Of a DNA stretch of 64,000 bases, positions 1-11,889 are shown piece after piece. The stretch spans positions 29,466,665 to 29,530,664 of the forward strand of contig NC_079891.1 in assembly GCF_024868665.1 (NCBI RefSeq), read 5' to 3'. A program made the translations under genes and the position numbers. Below the pieces are notes generated by a model. That model was not told the origin of the DNA. It was given only the letters and a program-made list of their open reading frames with translations, and ran no database searches. Source of the DNA: Triplophysa rosa. Lineage: Eukaryota; Chordata; Actinopteri; Cypriniformes; Nemacheilidae. Within the stretch, counting starts at the first letter, position 1. Every line of letters begins with the position of its first letter.

Positions 1-1130
1 AAGTGTGAATATAGTGTATAGGGCATCCATTAGTATGGCAATCGATGGGCATTGATTTTTAACATCATTTGTTAACTTTTATGGACCTCATTGAAAGATA
101 TGATAGCGATTTTAATGTGAACAAAAGCAATCGTATGAATACTTTCACTGCATTGACATTCCCTTAACATTTGCCCTATTTGCTATTTATAAAGCAGTTT
201 CCAATGAATATATCAAGTTGACTATTACAATTGTCATTTAATTATAGATTTGCAACTATTGAATCATATCATAGCTGCAGAACAAAGTGTCAGCCAGTTT
301 CCCATGTTTGTGTTATGTGTGTCGATATTTAGCGTATTTTGTTTAAGACTGTAGGGTTCCTGGTGCCTTAAGGTTAATACTGTGCTTTTCATGTGGGTCT
401 GTGTGATTACCGTTTGAGTTTTGTAGCTTTTGAGTTTATCCCCATTTGTTTTCGATTGCTGTTGTCGCTTTAGATTGAAGTGTTGGAGTCAGAAATTCAC
501 AGTGCTGTTGTGTCTTACTGAGATATTCTGATGCGAGCTACAGGACGTTTGCCGATCTTGAACAAGTCGAAATGGTCTGACAGTCCATTAGTTCGGTGAA
601 GGAGTAAAAGGTCATTATTTTTGCCTTATGAGGTTGTTTTCAGATGTCTTTTAAAGTAGATGATATGAATTGTGGCCAATAGAGGGCAGTATAGTGTTAT
701 GGTGTCAATGAGTCACTTCAAGACTAGTCAAAACTAGTACTTTATCAAAATCACAAGTTGTCTTACTCTATTAGTTATGTTTAGTAAGATCAAACCGGGT
801 TTTAGTATTAAAAATATTCCATACCACAGTTTTAAATTTTGTCAAACTAATTACACCTCTGGGTTTGGTAAAGACATTGAGATGTAGTGCGAAGTATTCA
901 TATGTAAGTGTAATTGAGTAACAGACGGTTATGTACTTGCCCGAACTCTCTTACGCTGCAGCGTGTAGCATCACAGATCATTTGTGCTCTCTAGTTTTAT
1001 TAAAGGTGTATTCAAAAACTATGAAATCTGTAATCCTGTAGAGAAGTTTGTACAGACGTGCACATAAAAATGTTTTACATACAAATTATTTATACACATG
1101 TTATCACAAATAAAGATTTCTACAAATTTT
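1..1130 (+). other. putative 3' UTR of a convergent plus-strand gene (kctd10 by synteny)
   Basis: No exon or meaningful ORF is visible here. The stretch is AT-rich and unspliced in appearance, and ends with an AATAAA at 1109-1114 followed by T/G-rich sequence. In vertebrates myo1h is followed tail-to-tail by kctd10, so this is most simply the 3' UTR of kctd10, whose coding exons would lie left of the window. The assignment rests on known gene order, not on protein evidence. Confidence 0.3.
1109..1114 (+). terminator. poly(A) signal AATAAA, plus strand
   Basis: A canonical AATAAA lies just before a T-rich stretch and points towards myo1h. It would end the putative convergent transcript. Confidence 0.4.
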
Positions 1131-1159
1131 GTAGACCAAAGTATGCACTTGCTTTATCT

Positions 1160-1165
1160 TTTATT
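1160..1165 (-). terminator. myo1h: candidate poly(A) signal of myo1h
   Basis: TTTATT on the plus strand is AATAAA on the minus strand, about 300 bases past the myo1h stop codon. It is only about 50 bases from the opposing plus-strand signal at 1109-1114. Confidence 0.4.
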
Positions 1166-1464
1166 TCTGTGGTTTGGATATGTTGATATAAAATATATAG
1201 CTGGTTAGCACAATAGCATTAAAATAATAAAAATATACAATGTCATTACAAGAGTAGAAATCCGAAGGGCAGCATTTATAAACACTACTTGGACAACACA
1301 TTTTTTCATCCATACGGTGATCCTTTCCTCTGCATTTTTTCAGCGATTAATACTTTTTGCATCTCTATATATTGAGCTCTGAGTGGTGGGCGTGGCCTGA
1401 GGTATCATCTTCCTTTACAGGTTTCCCCTCATGAAATATATACAATTCAAATCACCTGCTGAGA

Positions 1465-4400
1465 TCATCGAGACTTGATCCGTGGAGCCACCTTAGATAA
1501 TGAAAGTGTCTTGAGTACCATTGTCACAGAAATCTTAAACAGTATAATAATCGTGTTGAATTGAAAGTTCACTTACCACCATCAGATGGCCATTTTTGCC
1601 TTTATAAACCATAGGCTCTTGTCCAGTACTGAAGTCCACACAGTTTTCCTTGCCTGTGTTGATCTCAAACTTAATGCTGTGAGTGGAATAACTGTTAGCA
1701 TAATAACTCCCAAATACACACATTTTGTAGCCAATCTGTTGGGTCTTGACTCAGTAAGCTTTGTACATTAAGTTTTTTGCAAAGCCTCATATACTGTGCA
1801 ACATAATTTTGAAGTTATTTCAGGCTCGGTGACTTGACCCGGGGGGATGCATGCGTGCATCATTTTTACATTTTTCTGTGATTAAATTCACAGATTATTA
1901 TTTAATACAAATAAGGTAATACAAGTAAGTATTCAATAATAGGTATTTCATTTTTAATTATTTTGGATATTTTTGGAGGGGCCCAAGAAACATGCCCCCC
2001 CAGACCCGGCCCTGAGTTTTATTGCATTTAACAATATATTGGAATTAAAAGACAAAAGTCTAACATCACTTTAGGACACCACTAAACACTCCAACACACA
2101 TTTCTTCTGACATGCAATGTTGTTTGCACCATATATATCTCTGGTTTGCACCAATCATAAAACACAAATAAAATTTAATTTTTATAAAAAAATTGGCTTC
2201 GCCAAACAATGTAGTTCCTCAAAATCAGGAACAACAAAAGCTGTTGCCGAGCAACACAGATGTGGCAACAGTGGTGCTGTGATTCTTATGTAATGTAGTC
2301 AACTGTATGTTTTTGGGAATTTTACAATGGCTCAGATCACGGCACAACCAATCAGATTTAAGGACCAGAACTAATCGTTAAAAAAAACACTTTCCAGTCA
2401 AATGTTACAACTGTTTTTAAGTAAGATTAATTTTTCTTTACCTTCCTTGAAGCACCTTGATGTCATTCTGCTTGTTTGTGATCATAGCCAGTTTGGTCAA
2501 AGTTTCAAAGAGGTGTTCACACTCTAGTATAAGGTCGCCCTTGAAATCAGAAAAGAACAACATTACTACATCCAAATAAATACAAAAGTTATGTAATGCC
2601 CTTAAAAGTAAGGATGCACCAATATGTACATTTTGGCCAATAACGATAATTCTTTAACATTGGATGCTGATAACCGATAAAACGGCCAAAATGCAGTTTC
2701 TAAATATCAATACAAAATTTTATGAGACTGAAACACAAGGCAAAAAGTGGACAACTGCTTTTATTTGAAAACATTGACTGCAGAAAACAAGGTAACCATT
2801 AGTTCTCTTTTTCCCTGAAAATCGTCACCAAGCCTACTTTACACTAGTTAAAGATTCTTTAACTTTTAAACTTTTCTGGTCATTTTTTATTCAATAAACA
2901 AATTATAGATGTTCTTCCAGCAACCCAGAAAAATGCCACAAGTCTAACAGGCCTCAAGACATTAAGCATTCAGAGAGCAGTCTGATTCAAACTAAATGCT
3001 TTTGTTACTATAATTTACACATGCATAAATATCTACATACTGTACCTACATCAACAAGATTTTGCTAATAGCAGTAAGTGAATGATCATGACAGAAAGAC
3101 AGTACTGTACTGGAATTTAACTGTGAGCAGTGAACACCAAAAGTGGTTCAAACAGAGGAAAATATTTATAGTTTATCGGCTATAATATAGTAATATAATT
3201 TTATTATCGGGCCATTTAGCGTCCGATACCGATATGGCCGATAATTTATCGTGCATCCCCTTAAAACAATTTCCTTTGCTACAACACAGTAGGAAGCATT
3301 CGCTTGATGATGTTCACTTTGACTCACCTTTTGTTTTGGATCATCAAAAGCAACATGGAGAATCATGATAGAGTCACCCAGATTACTGACAGATACACCT
3401 GCAGATAAAAACGTAAGCCCACACAAATCAATACATCACACTGTAAACTCTATTATGTACAAAACAAATACAGTTCTTGCAAAAAATAACTTTGATGTTC
3501 TTTCGTGACATGCCCTTTACTCTCTGAGACACATGTGGTTAGAGCATGGCACTAGCAATGCCAAGGTCATGGGTTCGATCCCAGGGGATTGCATATCGTC
3601 AGAAACAAATGTATAATACAATGCACTGTAAGTCGCTTTGGATAAAAGCGTCTGCCAAATGCATAAATATAAATATAATATATAAATAAATATGTGGTCA
3701 CCTTTTAAAGACACATAGCCCACTCTCTGTTTGATCTTAGCTTCTTCTACCATGTACACAGCAGCCTGTGTGAAGATTAGCTGTCTTTGTCTGGATTTAA
3801 ATCCGTTCCTGTCATACTTCACCACAGGAACACTGTACTGCAGAAAGAAAAGGTAAGGAGAACATGCTTATCTTCTCATTCTTCTCTGCACGATTGACAG
3901 TAAGACCTCATCAAGTTTATGGTTTACCTTGATACGTTCATGTCTTATGGTCTGGAGAACCCTCGTGTTTATGTCTTGTTCACCTTGTTGGAAATTGAAC
4001 ATATACGTGAAAAATATAATGTGTAAACGGCTGTAATTGCTCTTTATGGATATACTGTACTGACTGATTCTGGTGTCCACAAAAGGTACACTGATGCTCT
4101 GAGGATAACTGTCCTTCTTTCCCTTAAAGATGGCACTGGTTACTACTTTTTGTTGTAGCTGTGAAAAGACAATGACGGAATTATTCAGCAGTCATTTAAC
4201 ATGGTCTCATTGGTTGTGGTTAATTTAATGACACAAATGAACAGTGATGGTTACCAGCGCTTTTCTCTGAGGTGTGATTCCACGCACATACTTCCTCACC
4301 ATCATACGAGTGTGCAGCTGACGCAAAATCTCAGAGGTCTAAACACAGCAATGTCAAGCTCTTAAAAGACTTCCCCAATAAATTATAAATGAAGAAATTA

Positions 4401-7400
4401 TCCTTAAACTCTGCAAACAGTATAGCTGTAGATGCTATTTGGTAAATATTATTGGTAACAGATGTATTTGTAAATGCTAGTTAATGCATTAACTAAAGTA
4501 ACCTTATTATAAAATATTACCAAAGCATTTGAATATCAAACCAAATGGCATTGATTTTCAAGCAAATCGAATAGACAAAAAGGTTTGTTTTTACTTATAA
4601 AACATAGTTCAAGACAAATGAAGACATTAAGACAAATTATTTCAACACTTTTGATTGTGAAATGTTAAACACATTTATAGTTATTGTGATCAAGTTCACT
4701 TCTGGTTCCTCTGCTAGGGCACTTCAAAATTGGCCCAATTTGGTCCATGCAGATGCCACATTTTGCAATGCAATAAAAATGAAATATCAAAATAAATAAA
4801 AAAAATTTGGATCCCTACACAGCAAAATCGCCAGTGTTATAAAAGGTCACATTAACACTCACAGTGTATATATAATCCACAGTGTGGATTATATATACAC
4901 TGTGAGAGTTAATTTGACCTTTTTTAACACTGGCGATTTTGTTATCTATTCAGGGAACGGAAGGGATCTGAATACCTCTGTCATAACTGGAGGTGGGGTC
5001 AGCCATGTGGTCTTGTCCAGCACCGTCTTTGGTAAGTTATTCTTCAGTCGATTGAGGTAGCTCTGTCTGACGAAAGCCAGGTACTCTGAGTTGTCTGTAG
5101 TTTTTGCCTCACGACGTGTCATGTAGCCCTTAATAAACCTACACGGATAACAAAGCACGCCATGAATAAAGAGATGTATACCTGTTAGATAACATTTATT
5201 AAAATTATGAAACTAATATTACTGACTTTTTAATAACTTTGACGGCCCAGGCTCTTCGATCTCTCTCCTTCCGTGCCTGCACCCCTCTCCAGCAGGTCTC
5301 TATTTTCGTAGCTAGGAAAAATGTTGCCAACCAAAGCAGTTCAATTAAAACAAATTAAAATCTGTGTATGTCTACATGCTTCAATAAACATATATAACAT
5401 TTCATAGCTTTCCTGTGGCTCAGTGGTTAGAGCATAGCACTAGCAATGCCAAGGTCATGGGTTCGACCCCAGGGTATTGCACATAGATAGTCAGAAACAA
5501 AAATGTTTAATGCAATGTAAGTCGCGTCTGCCAAATGCATAAATGTAATAGTAAAAAGGGTTAAAATCACAGCGAGACATGAGGTGGAAAATATTAAATA
5601 TTTTTCTCACCAGCCTCTTTCTGTTTTCTGAACTCTCCTTTGGCTCTGTAACCTTTATATTTGGCTTGTAGTCTCGTAGCTGTAACAGAAACATGAACAT
5701 GTAAAATCTAGTGTTGAAATTGTGAGCTCTCTCTCTTGAGTTCTCTGTTGCTTACCCAGGTCATGTTTGCAGATTTCAAAAGCATCTTCAGTGGCAAAAA
5801 GAGTCCTAGCATATCGTATAAATATCTTTGTCCTTGAGAGAGAGGCAAAGCATTTTATTTTAGTTCTCTTGGAATTCAAAAGCATGCTTATTTGTTGATA
5901 TTAAATTGTAATGTTTTCATTTACTCACTCACCTGCCCATTTTATATTCATCAGGCTGGTAGCCCAGATGCTGAACTAGTGTTTCCACCCCTTCTGCAGG
6001 TACTCCCCTCCAGTGGGGCCATGTGGCAGGACAAAGTGCTTTATACCTTATTAATACCATATTGCATTAGCTATATAGTTTATTCCATTAAAATAATTTG
6101 AAAAGCCACAGTTGTCACGACAATTTGAAGTTGTTGTTTGTCAGCTTACCTCTTTAAGAAGACGTCATATCTACGCCGATATGCAAATCCAGCTCGTCTG
6201 ACCCTCAGGTGCTCCATCAACCCCAGATATTTCACCTGATGTTTCACTAGAACTTCATCGAACTTGCCTGTGATAAAAGAAATAAAAGGGCACATAATTC
6301 CATCATAACTGAAATATAATATAAAAATAAATTATGTTACTGAACTTTTATATTTGTTTTATATTTATACAATTATATTTATGCATCTATGACATATCGT
6401 ATTGCATAAAAATAAAAAGCTATAGTTTAGATTCTAACCTGGCTGTTTATTATCATTGGACTTGAGACATCGCACATACCATGCCTCCTTAGCCGTCAGA
6501 ATCTCTGTCAGCCTCTGAAGGCTGTTCTTAAACTGAGTGGCCACCTACAGATGACAAATTTAAAATGTATTTATAGTAATTCTATATTATATTTAATTCA
6601 TTATAGCTGTATTTTTACTATGCACATGTTCCTCTTAAAATTTCTGTAAACAGTCTTATCTTAGGCTACTTATAAGTAGTTACCCACAATGCATTATATA
6701 AAACTCCAAACTTCCCTTTTAGCTTCCTATTTCAGGAAAACAATTTAATATACTATAATTTATACTATGGTGAGTTGTATACTTGTATTGACTCGTGCAT
6801 GCTTACGTGCTGTATATACAGTACTAGTATCTCCAATTTCGTTGTATGCTAAATATACAATGACAATGAAGGCTTTCTATTCTATTCCATACACTACAGA
6901 GGTACTTTGAACACGGCCAGTGGACTCACTGTCTCAGGCCTTCTCTTGCTGTCTTCTTCAGTGACTGGAAAGCACTGCTGAATTATGGGATTTTTTGACA
7001 GGCGCAACACCTATTACAAACACACAGAGACAGATGATAAATCCACCTCATCAACCATCCTAGACCAAAAATAAGGAGAACATAATTGAGTGTCTTATTT
7101 TGTCATTTTCCTTTCATCCACCCTGACCAGCATTATTTAGATTTTTTTTTTTAGATTTAGATTCAATTTATTGTCATTGCACATGTACGAAGGTACAAGG
7201 CAACGAAATGTGACCTCTGCATTTAACCCATCCAGAGAGTAGTGAACACACGTACCCCCGGAGCAGTGGGCAGCTATCACTGCAGCGCCCGGGGAGCAAG
7301 TAGGGGTAAGGTGCCTTGCTCAAGGGCACCTCAGTTGTTACCCGCCGGCCCTGGGAATCGAACCGGCAACCTTCTGGTCACGAGTCCGACTCTCTAACCA

Positions 7401-10400
7401 TTAGGCCACAACTGCCCCAACTGCCCCATTATCTTTTAGTGTCCCCCGGTTCACTTACATCTTTGATGTTCTTATACAAAAGATCATTGTTTTTGTCAAT
7501 GAACCCTGTAAAATAAGAAAAAAATACATCATAGATAGTTCAAACAAAGACAGAATAAAGCTGAAAGAGAGCCATTCTGGCACATCAGAGGTTTTGTAAC
7601 ATTTGAAACAGGTCATAAATTGTGTTTTTCTGCACATCTCTTACCCACAACGCAATAGGTCACCTCCCCTGCATAATGAAGCAGACGAAAGTCTCCTCTC
7701 TCAAGTGTCTTACGGGTCTTCTTATCAGCCAGTTTATGCCTTTAGTTCACAGAATAACAAAGGAAATCAAATCCTCACTAAAGACTGCTTGAATTTTTAT
7801 AGTCCACCAGTGGTCTTGTTGTGAGTTTTGTGTTTTATTCTGATGTATTTATTAGGTTGTTTGTACATTTCTTCATTCGGCAGACACTTTTATCCAAAGC
7901 AGCTTACAGCATGAGATACACTTGATCAATATGTGACATTTACAGTACATCGCAGCGCATGAGATATTTTCCTAGGTTTTTGGCACATGCTCAGTAATTC
8001 AGTAACGGTCTTTGATCTGAAAAGAGTGTAACACAACATCACAATCTCTCTGTCTCTCAGACTGATCCGCACCTTTATCAGGACATCAGTCAATAAAAGC
8101 TTAAGAAACACAATGCGGCCCAACCAGGGGGCGAATGCTTCAGTTTCAGCCTTGACTGATTCTTCAACATTAGAAGCATGTAGTCAAGAATCAAACTGTC
8201 GATTGTTTCAATCAGCGCTGAATTAATTGTAAAACATATCATTTTGAGTTATTGTCTATTTTTAAAAGATAAACTCACGTCACAAAGTGCGGATGATTGC
8301 CCATTTTCTCCTCAAGCTTCTCAAGAAATGTGAGATCTGTGGCATCTCCTGGCCTCAGACACTCCTCATCCTGAAATTCCAACAGACAGAATATACAAAT
8401 GCATTTGCTTCAGTTAGCACCAGAAATCAAATATCCGGTTATTGGTCTGTCCTTTTGATGTTTTTCGTGAAGTGTTTTCATCATTCCCTACCAGCACAGA
8501 GATGATTCCTCTATGCTTCTCCTCCACCAGGTCACAGATGATTTTATTGTTGAAGAACTGCACCGGCTCCCACTGACACAGGAAGAAAGTGTCTTATTTC
8601 TCTGATCTTTGGGTATTATTCAAGGTAAATCATTACATAACAAGCAAGGTTTGATAGGGGTCTCTATGCAAAAGTAACTTTGCCATTACCACCATATCAG
8701 AATTAATAATAGTGTATTCTTACCCCAATTCCTTCTGCTTCATATTCCTCCTGTTCAGCCTTTAGTGTTAACTGAATGAAGAGTTGCTGGAGCTTCTCGT
8801 TGCAGTAATTTATGCAGAATTGCTCAAAACTAAAAACAGAAAAATCATCAATAGAGTACAACAGATAAATTATAAACAGAACAGTATCTACAGGTTGCAT
8901 TACAATGTCACTGGCAAGAAGTGTGCTGGGTGTTGCATATTTTATAAAGGTACACATCCGTCTATCAGCTCTTAGATGTTAACTGAACTACCTAAGTATG
9001 TCTGTCCATCTGTTTGTCTATTTAATAAGACACTTAATTTCAAATTCATACCTGTTGACAGTGAATACCTCAAATCCATAGATGTCCAACAATCCAATGA
9101 CTGTCTTCCTGTTAGAGTCCTAAACAAAACATTAAAACTGAGATACAAGATGGCAAGATACAAGTGGGATGTGCTTTATAAATTTGGACGAAATCAACTA
9201 AAAATACATGTCCATACAATGAAACAAATTGTTTCTATTTTTTAAAGTTATATTTTAGGGGCTTTTGCCTTTAATAAGACAGGATAGTGGAGAGTAGCAC
9301 TAAACGGTGCTGTCGGTGCCGACTATTTCTATCCTTTAACCACATTTTTCCATTTCTACCATTAAACTTTTAAATGAATGTTTATTTGAACTGTTTTTAT
9401 TGTCCTACCATATTCTCCAGAGATTCGTTGATCCTGTTGACTAGCCATGTGAAGGTACGGCCGTATATGGCTTTGGCCAGGGCATCTCTGGCATAGACTG
9501 CATGATCCACAGTGAATGGGCTCAGGACCTGAGGACCAGAGGGACAGATTACAAATCCACCGAATGAAACACTGAATATACAGGATCATTAGACATTTTA
9601 ACACATGACATTACACACTTGTCCTCATTTTACCTCCTCTGATTTGGCTTCAATCTTCCTGTATGTAAGGGCTTCATGAAGCACTTGCACATGGACCCCT
9701 GACAGCTGAGCATCAAGATCACAACGTCAGAAAGATTATGTAAATGGCATGATCACTAAGAGTGTTTAAGTAGTTAAAAGAAGACTATAGTGAAGACTGA
9801 CCTTGGATACCCAGCGTAGTGCTGCATTTGAGTTTAGAATAGCATAACCTTTGGAGTCACCATCAAAGTGCACATTGCCCAGATGAAGCACACTAGCTAT
9901 GATCCCAAAGAGGTGCTAGCATATTAAAGAAAGCAAGTTATGATTAAATGAGGTCGTTTTCTTAAAATTCACCCTTACACGCATAATTCACACACACTCA
10001 ATGATTTTAGACATTTAAAGGAGCAATGTGGAGATTTTAGCAGCATCTTTCCTAGGCTTTCCTGTAGCTCAGTGGTTGAGCATGGCGCTAGCAACACAAA
10101 GGTCATGGGTTCGATCCCAGGGGATTGCACAAACTCAGATACAATGAATGGTATAATGCAATGTAAGTCGCTTTGGATAAAAGCGTTTGCCAAATGTGTA
10201 AATGTAAATGTAAATCTAGTGGTGAGGTTGCGAATTGCAACCAACGGCTCACTCCACCCCTTTCGAAGCATTATGGCAACTGACAGAGGATAAAAATGTT
10301 GTCACGTTTTCGCTTCTTTGCCGAAGGAGATAACGTGTTTAAGAAATGCGCTCTGTAGAGCAGTTTGTCTTTTTAGGGCTACTGTAGAAACAACATGGCG

Positions 10401-11831
10401 AATTCCATGCAAGAGACCTGCGGTGCAGATAGAAATAGCTCATATTTAAAGGTAATAAAAACAGAACGCTTCATTTTTTACAAGGTCATTTTTCAGGTCA
10501 CCTCTGAAGACATAGTTATGTATATTATATTACATTTCTGATCCTCAAAAAAATGACACACTGTACCTTTAAATTGTTGAACTTACCTCAATGTCACTAG
10601 CATCAAAGTCAATGACCGACAGAGCATTTTTAACTGTTTTCCAGTCATTCTTATCATTAATGGAGCTCACATTGGAACATTCACCCTGTGAGGACAACAG
10701 AAACATTGGGGAATTTAATCCTGTTTGGACACTTTTGTTGTAGTTTCCCATCAAACTAGAAGTCATACCTGCACCAGATAGCAATAACGCTTGGTATCTC
10801 TCTCCAAGCCCAGGTGCCTCAGTAGGTCCTCCTCCCCTCCCTCCACCAGCTGGTAAAAGATATGAAAGTTTCTCTCTCCGTGGTTTTGGTGGACCACTCT
10901 GGACTTTTCCAGCAGATAGCTGAGGATATGGCCACCGACAGCATCTCCCTACGAATAACAGGAATGAACCTTCTTTATTTTTTATGTTACAGAGAAATCG
11001 ATCAGATCTATTTTCATTCTATCAGTCCATACCTGGCTGTCAAACTGAATGTCCATATACTTCCCAAAACGACTAGAGTTGTAATTTTTCATCGTCTTTG
11101 CATTTCCAAAAGCCTAAAAACACACACGATGAAGTGTACACGGTATACACAGTGGATGCTTATACATCATCCAACACTTACAGCAAACATTTTTAAAGGA
11201 CTGACCTCTAGTACAGGGTTGGACATGAGCATGCGGTCTCTCACGGTGTCCAGCAGAGTAGTGCTCGGACAGCTGACCGCATAGAACTGCAGGATTTTTT
11301 TGGAGGCCTCTGTTTTGCCCGCTCCACTCTCTCCGCATATCAGAATGAAGTTGTTGTTGGCTTCTGTTAGCATGGTGTGGTAAGCATTGTCTGCTAATGC
11401 GTAACTGAAAAAGGATAAATACGGTCTTTTTTGTTGTCATTTGTGGTTTGGTAATGAAGGTAAAGCTTCACTTACATGTGTGGTGGAAGCTCAAAGAAGT
11501 TCACCCCCATGTAGAGGTCCATCTGCTTTTTAGTGTAGATGTCCAGCTCTTTATATGGATTCACGGATATCAGCAAAGTACCTATATAAGTCTATGTGAA
11601 AGTATAAAAAGATTATACAATCATAACAATAAAGGCTAATAAAATGATTGATGGTGTATTTTGTGGCTTCAGGGTTGGCTTTTCACTCACGTATATCAAA
11701 TCCTCTGAGAAACGTTTCTTCAGATTGTCTAGGAAGGCTGTCTCACTGTTGTGGGCATCGAGAAGCACAAAATCCTGGATGCCAACTCGGTCTCTGGCAA
11801 TCAGTGCTCCCTCCAAGTCCAGCTGACCCAT
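1465..11831 (-). CDS. myo1h: myosin IH (unconventional class I myosin heavy chain), 31 coding exons
   Basis: Actin-based, membrane-binding motor of the Myo1c/Myo1h group. Coding exons, 5' to 3': 11691-11831, 11476-11591, 11206-11404, 11033-11113, 10769-10948, 10587-10685, 9802-9915, 9634-9705, 9409-9528, 9052-9119, 8724-8829, 8492-8572, 8279-8370, 7645-7739, 7459-7505, 6930-7010, 6439-6544, 6150-6267, 5933-6046, 5756-5832, 5611-5679, 5227-5311, 4976-5138, 4255-4338, 4065-4158, 3928-3983, 3702-3837, 3328-3398, 2442-2539, 1577-1676, 1465-1491. All junctions are GT-AG and phases agree; the sum is 3090 bp, 1029 residues, normal for the family. Visible motifs: P-loop GESGAGKT (residues ~110-117), switch [11 protein letters not shown], switch II DIYGFEV (~386), IQ neck, TH1 tail ending VAPRIKSR. 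It reads closer to MYO1H than MYO1C (for example FVDTRISEQDIN in the tail). The ATG at 11831 fits the family start; in-frame ATGs lie upstream to 11879. One oddity is KSND where most myosins have KPND. Confidence 0.94.
2612..3258. mobile_element. non-autonomous hAT-like element in a myo1h intron
   Basis: The ends are inverted copies of GGATGCAC followed by GATAT/GGCC-rich sequence, and the interior is AT-rich with no transposase. CCTTAAAA occurs at 2600-2607 and again at 3259-3266, consistent with an 8-bp hAT target duplication. Four extra bases separate the left copy from the terminal repeat. Confidence 0.6.
3519..3680 (+). mobile_element. tRNA-derived SINE (copy 1)
   Basis: The head looks like a tRNA, with B-box GGGTTCGATCCCAGG at 3571. 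The tail carries GTCGCTTTGGATAAAAGCG and CTGCCAAATGCATAAAT, a tail common in teleost SINEs. It lies antisense to myo1h, about 20 bases from the exon at 3702. Related copies lie at 5408 and 10057. Confidence 0.8.
4824..4940. repeat. 117-bp near-perfect palindrome (fold-back MITE)
   Basis: AAAATCGCCAGTGTT at the left reads inverted as AACACTGGCGATTTT at the right. The arms continue through a GGTCA/TGACC block and ACAGTGTATATATAATCC to a centre near 4882. It lies 35 bases from the myo1h exon starting at 4976. Confidence 0.85.
5227..5832 (-). other. myo1h: myo1h neck: IQ-motif exons
   Basis: Three short exons (5756-5832, 5611-5679, 5227-5311) encode the converter end ([19 protein letters not shown]) and then IQ-like light-chain sites: [32 protein letters not shown], and a weaker one running into the next exon ([17 protein letters not shown]). 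Calmodulin or related light chains would bind here. The consensus Gln is Glu in the second motif and absent in the third, as is common in MYO1H. Confidence 0.8.
5408..5555 (+). mobile_element. tRNA-derived SINE (copy 2)
   Basis: Same family as the copy at 3519: CTGTGGCTCAGTGGTTAGAG head (A-box like), GGGTTCGACCCCAGG B-box, GTAAGTCGCGTCTGCCAAAT tail. The tail lacks the TTTGGATAAAA segment, so it is internally deleted. It sits in the 227-bp gap before the myo1h exon at 5611. Confidence 0.78.
7139..7433 (-). mobile_element. tRNA-derived SINE of a second family
   Basis: On the minus strand it starts with a tRNA-like head (TGGCCTAATGGTTAGAGAGT, then B-box GGTTCGATTCCC). A GC-rich body follows, ending in TGCAATGACAATAAATTGAAT, a LINE-like tail seen in teleost HE1/HAmo-type SINEs (family name from memory). 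It lies in a myo1h intron, in transcript orientation. Confidence 0.72.
7875..7915 (-). repeat. SINE tail remnant
   Basis: A reversed, diverged copy of the GGATAAAAGCGTCTGC SINE tail (plus-strand GGCAGACACTTTTATCC) without a head, in a myo1h intron. Confidence 0.5.
10015..10575. repeat. interspersed repeat interrupted by a SINE
   Basis: The stretch starts near TTTAAAGGAGCAATGTGG and ends near ACACTGTACCTTTAAA. A partial reversed copy lies at 33020-33370 and a shorter fragment at 39085-39190; all share the GAGGTTGCGAATTGCAACC core. The SINE at 10057-10215 is inserted in it. No coding capacity is seen. Confidence 0.7.
10057..10215 (+). mobile_element. tRNA-derived SINE (copy 3)
   Basis: It has the CTGTAGCTCAGTGGTTGAGC head, a GGGTTCGATCCCAGG B-box and the full GTCGCTTTGGATAAAAGCG tail. 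It is nested inside an older repeat in a myo1h intron, so it is the younger insertion. Confidence 0.8.
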
Positions 11832-11889
11832 CTTAACCTTTCCTTTCTGTCGATCAGACAAGGACATCGGTGACCACAACTCAGTGCAA

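Larger units (their letters stand above)
1465..4338 (-). other. myo1h: myo1h TH1 tail exons
   Basis: The last eight exons encode the basic TH1 domain, which in Myo1c-type myosins holds a PH-like phosphoinositide-binding fold. Recognisable stretches are [46 protein letters not shown] and [16 protein letters not shown]. The 1577-1676 exon ends with GTG at a GTAAGT donor and the terminal exon of 27 coding bases starts GTG, giving the family C-terminus. Introns here carry a hAT-like MITE (2612-3258) and a SINE (3519-3680). Confidence 0.85.

Noticed and set aside
3560..3600. Possible tRNA genes at the GGGTTCGATCCC B-box sites (also 5455, 10105 and reverse near 7350)
   Set aside because: No complete cloverleaf. 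The heads are followed by SINE bodies and tails and occur as repeated copies.
11832..11879. Earlier myo1h start at 11879
   Set aside because: In frame, but the extra residues have no family counterpart and a possible acceptor (CGACAG) lies inside; 11831 fits MYO1 N-termini better. Not excluded.
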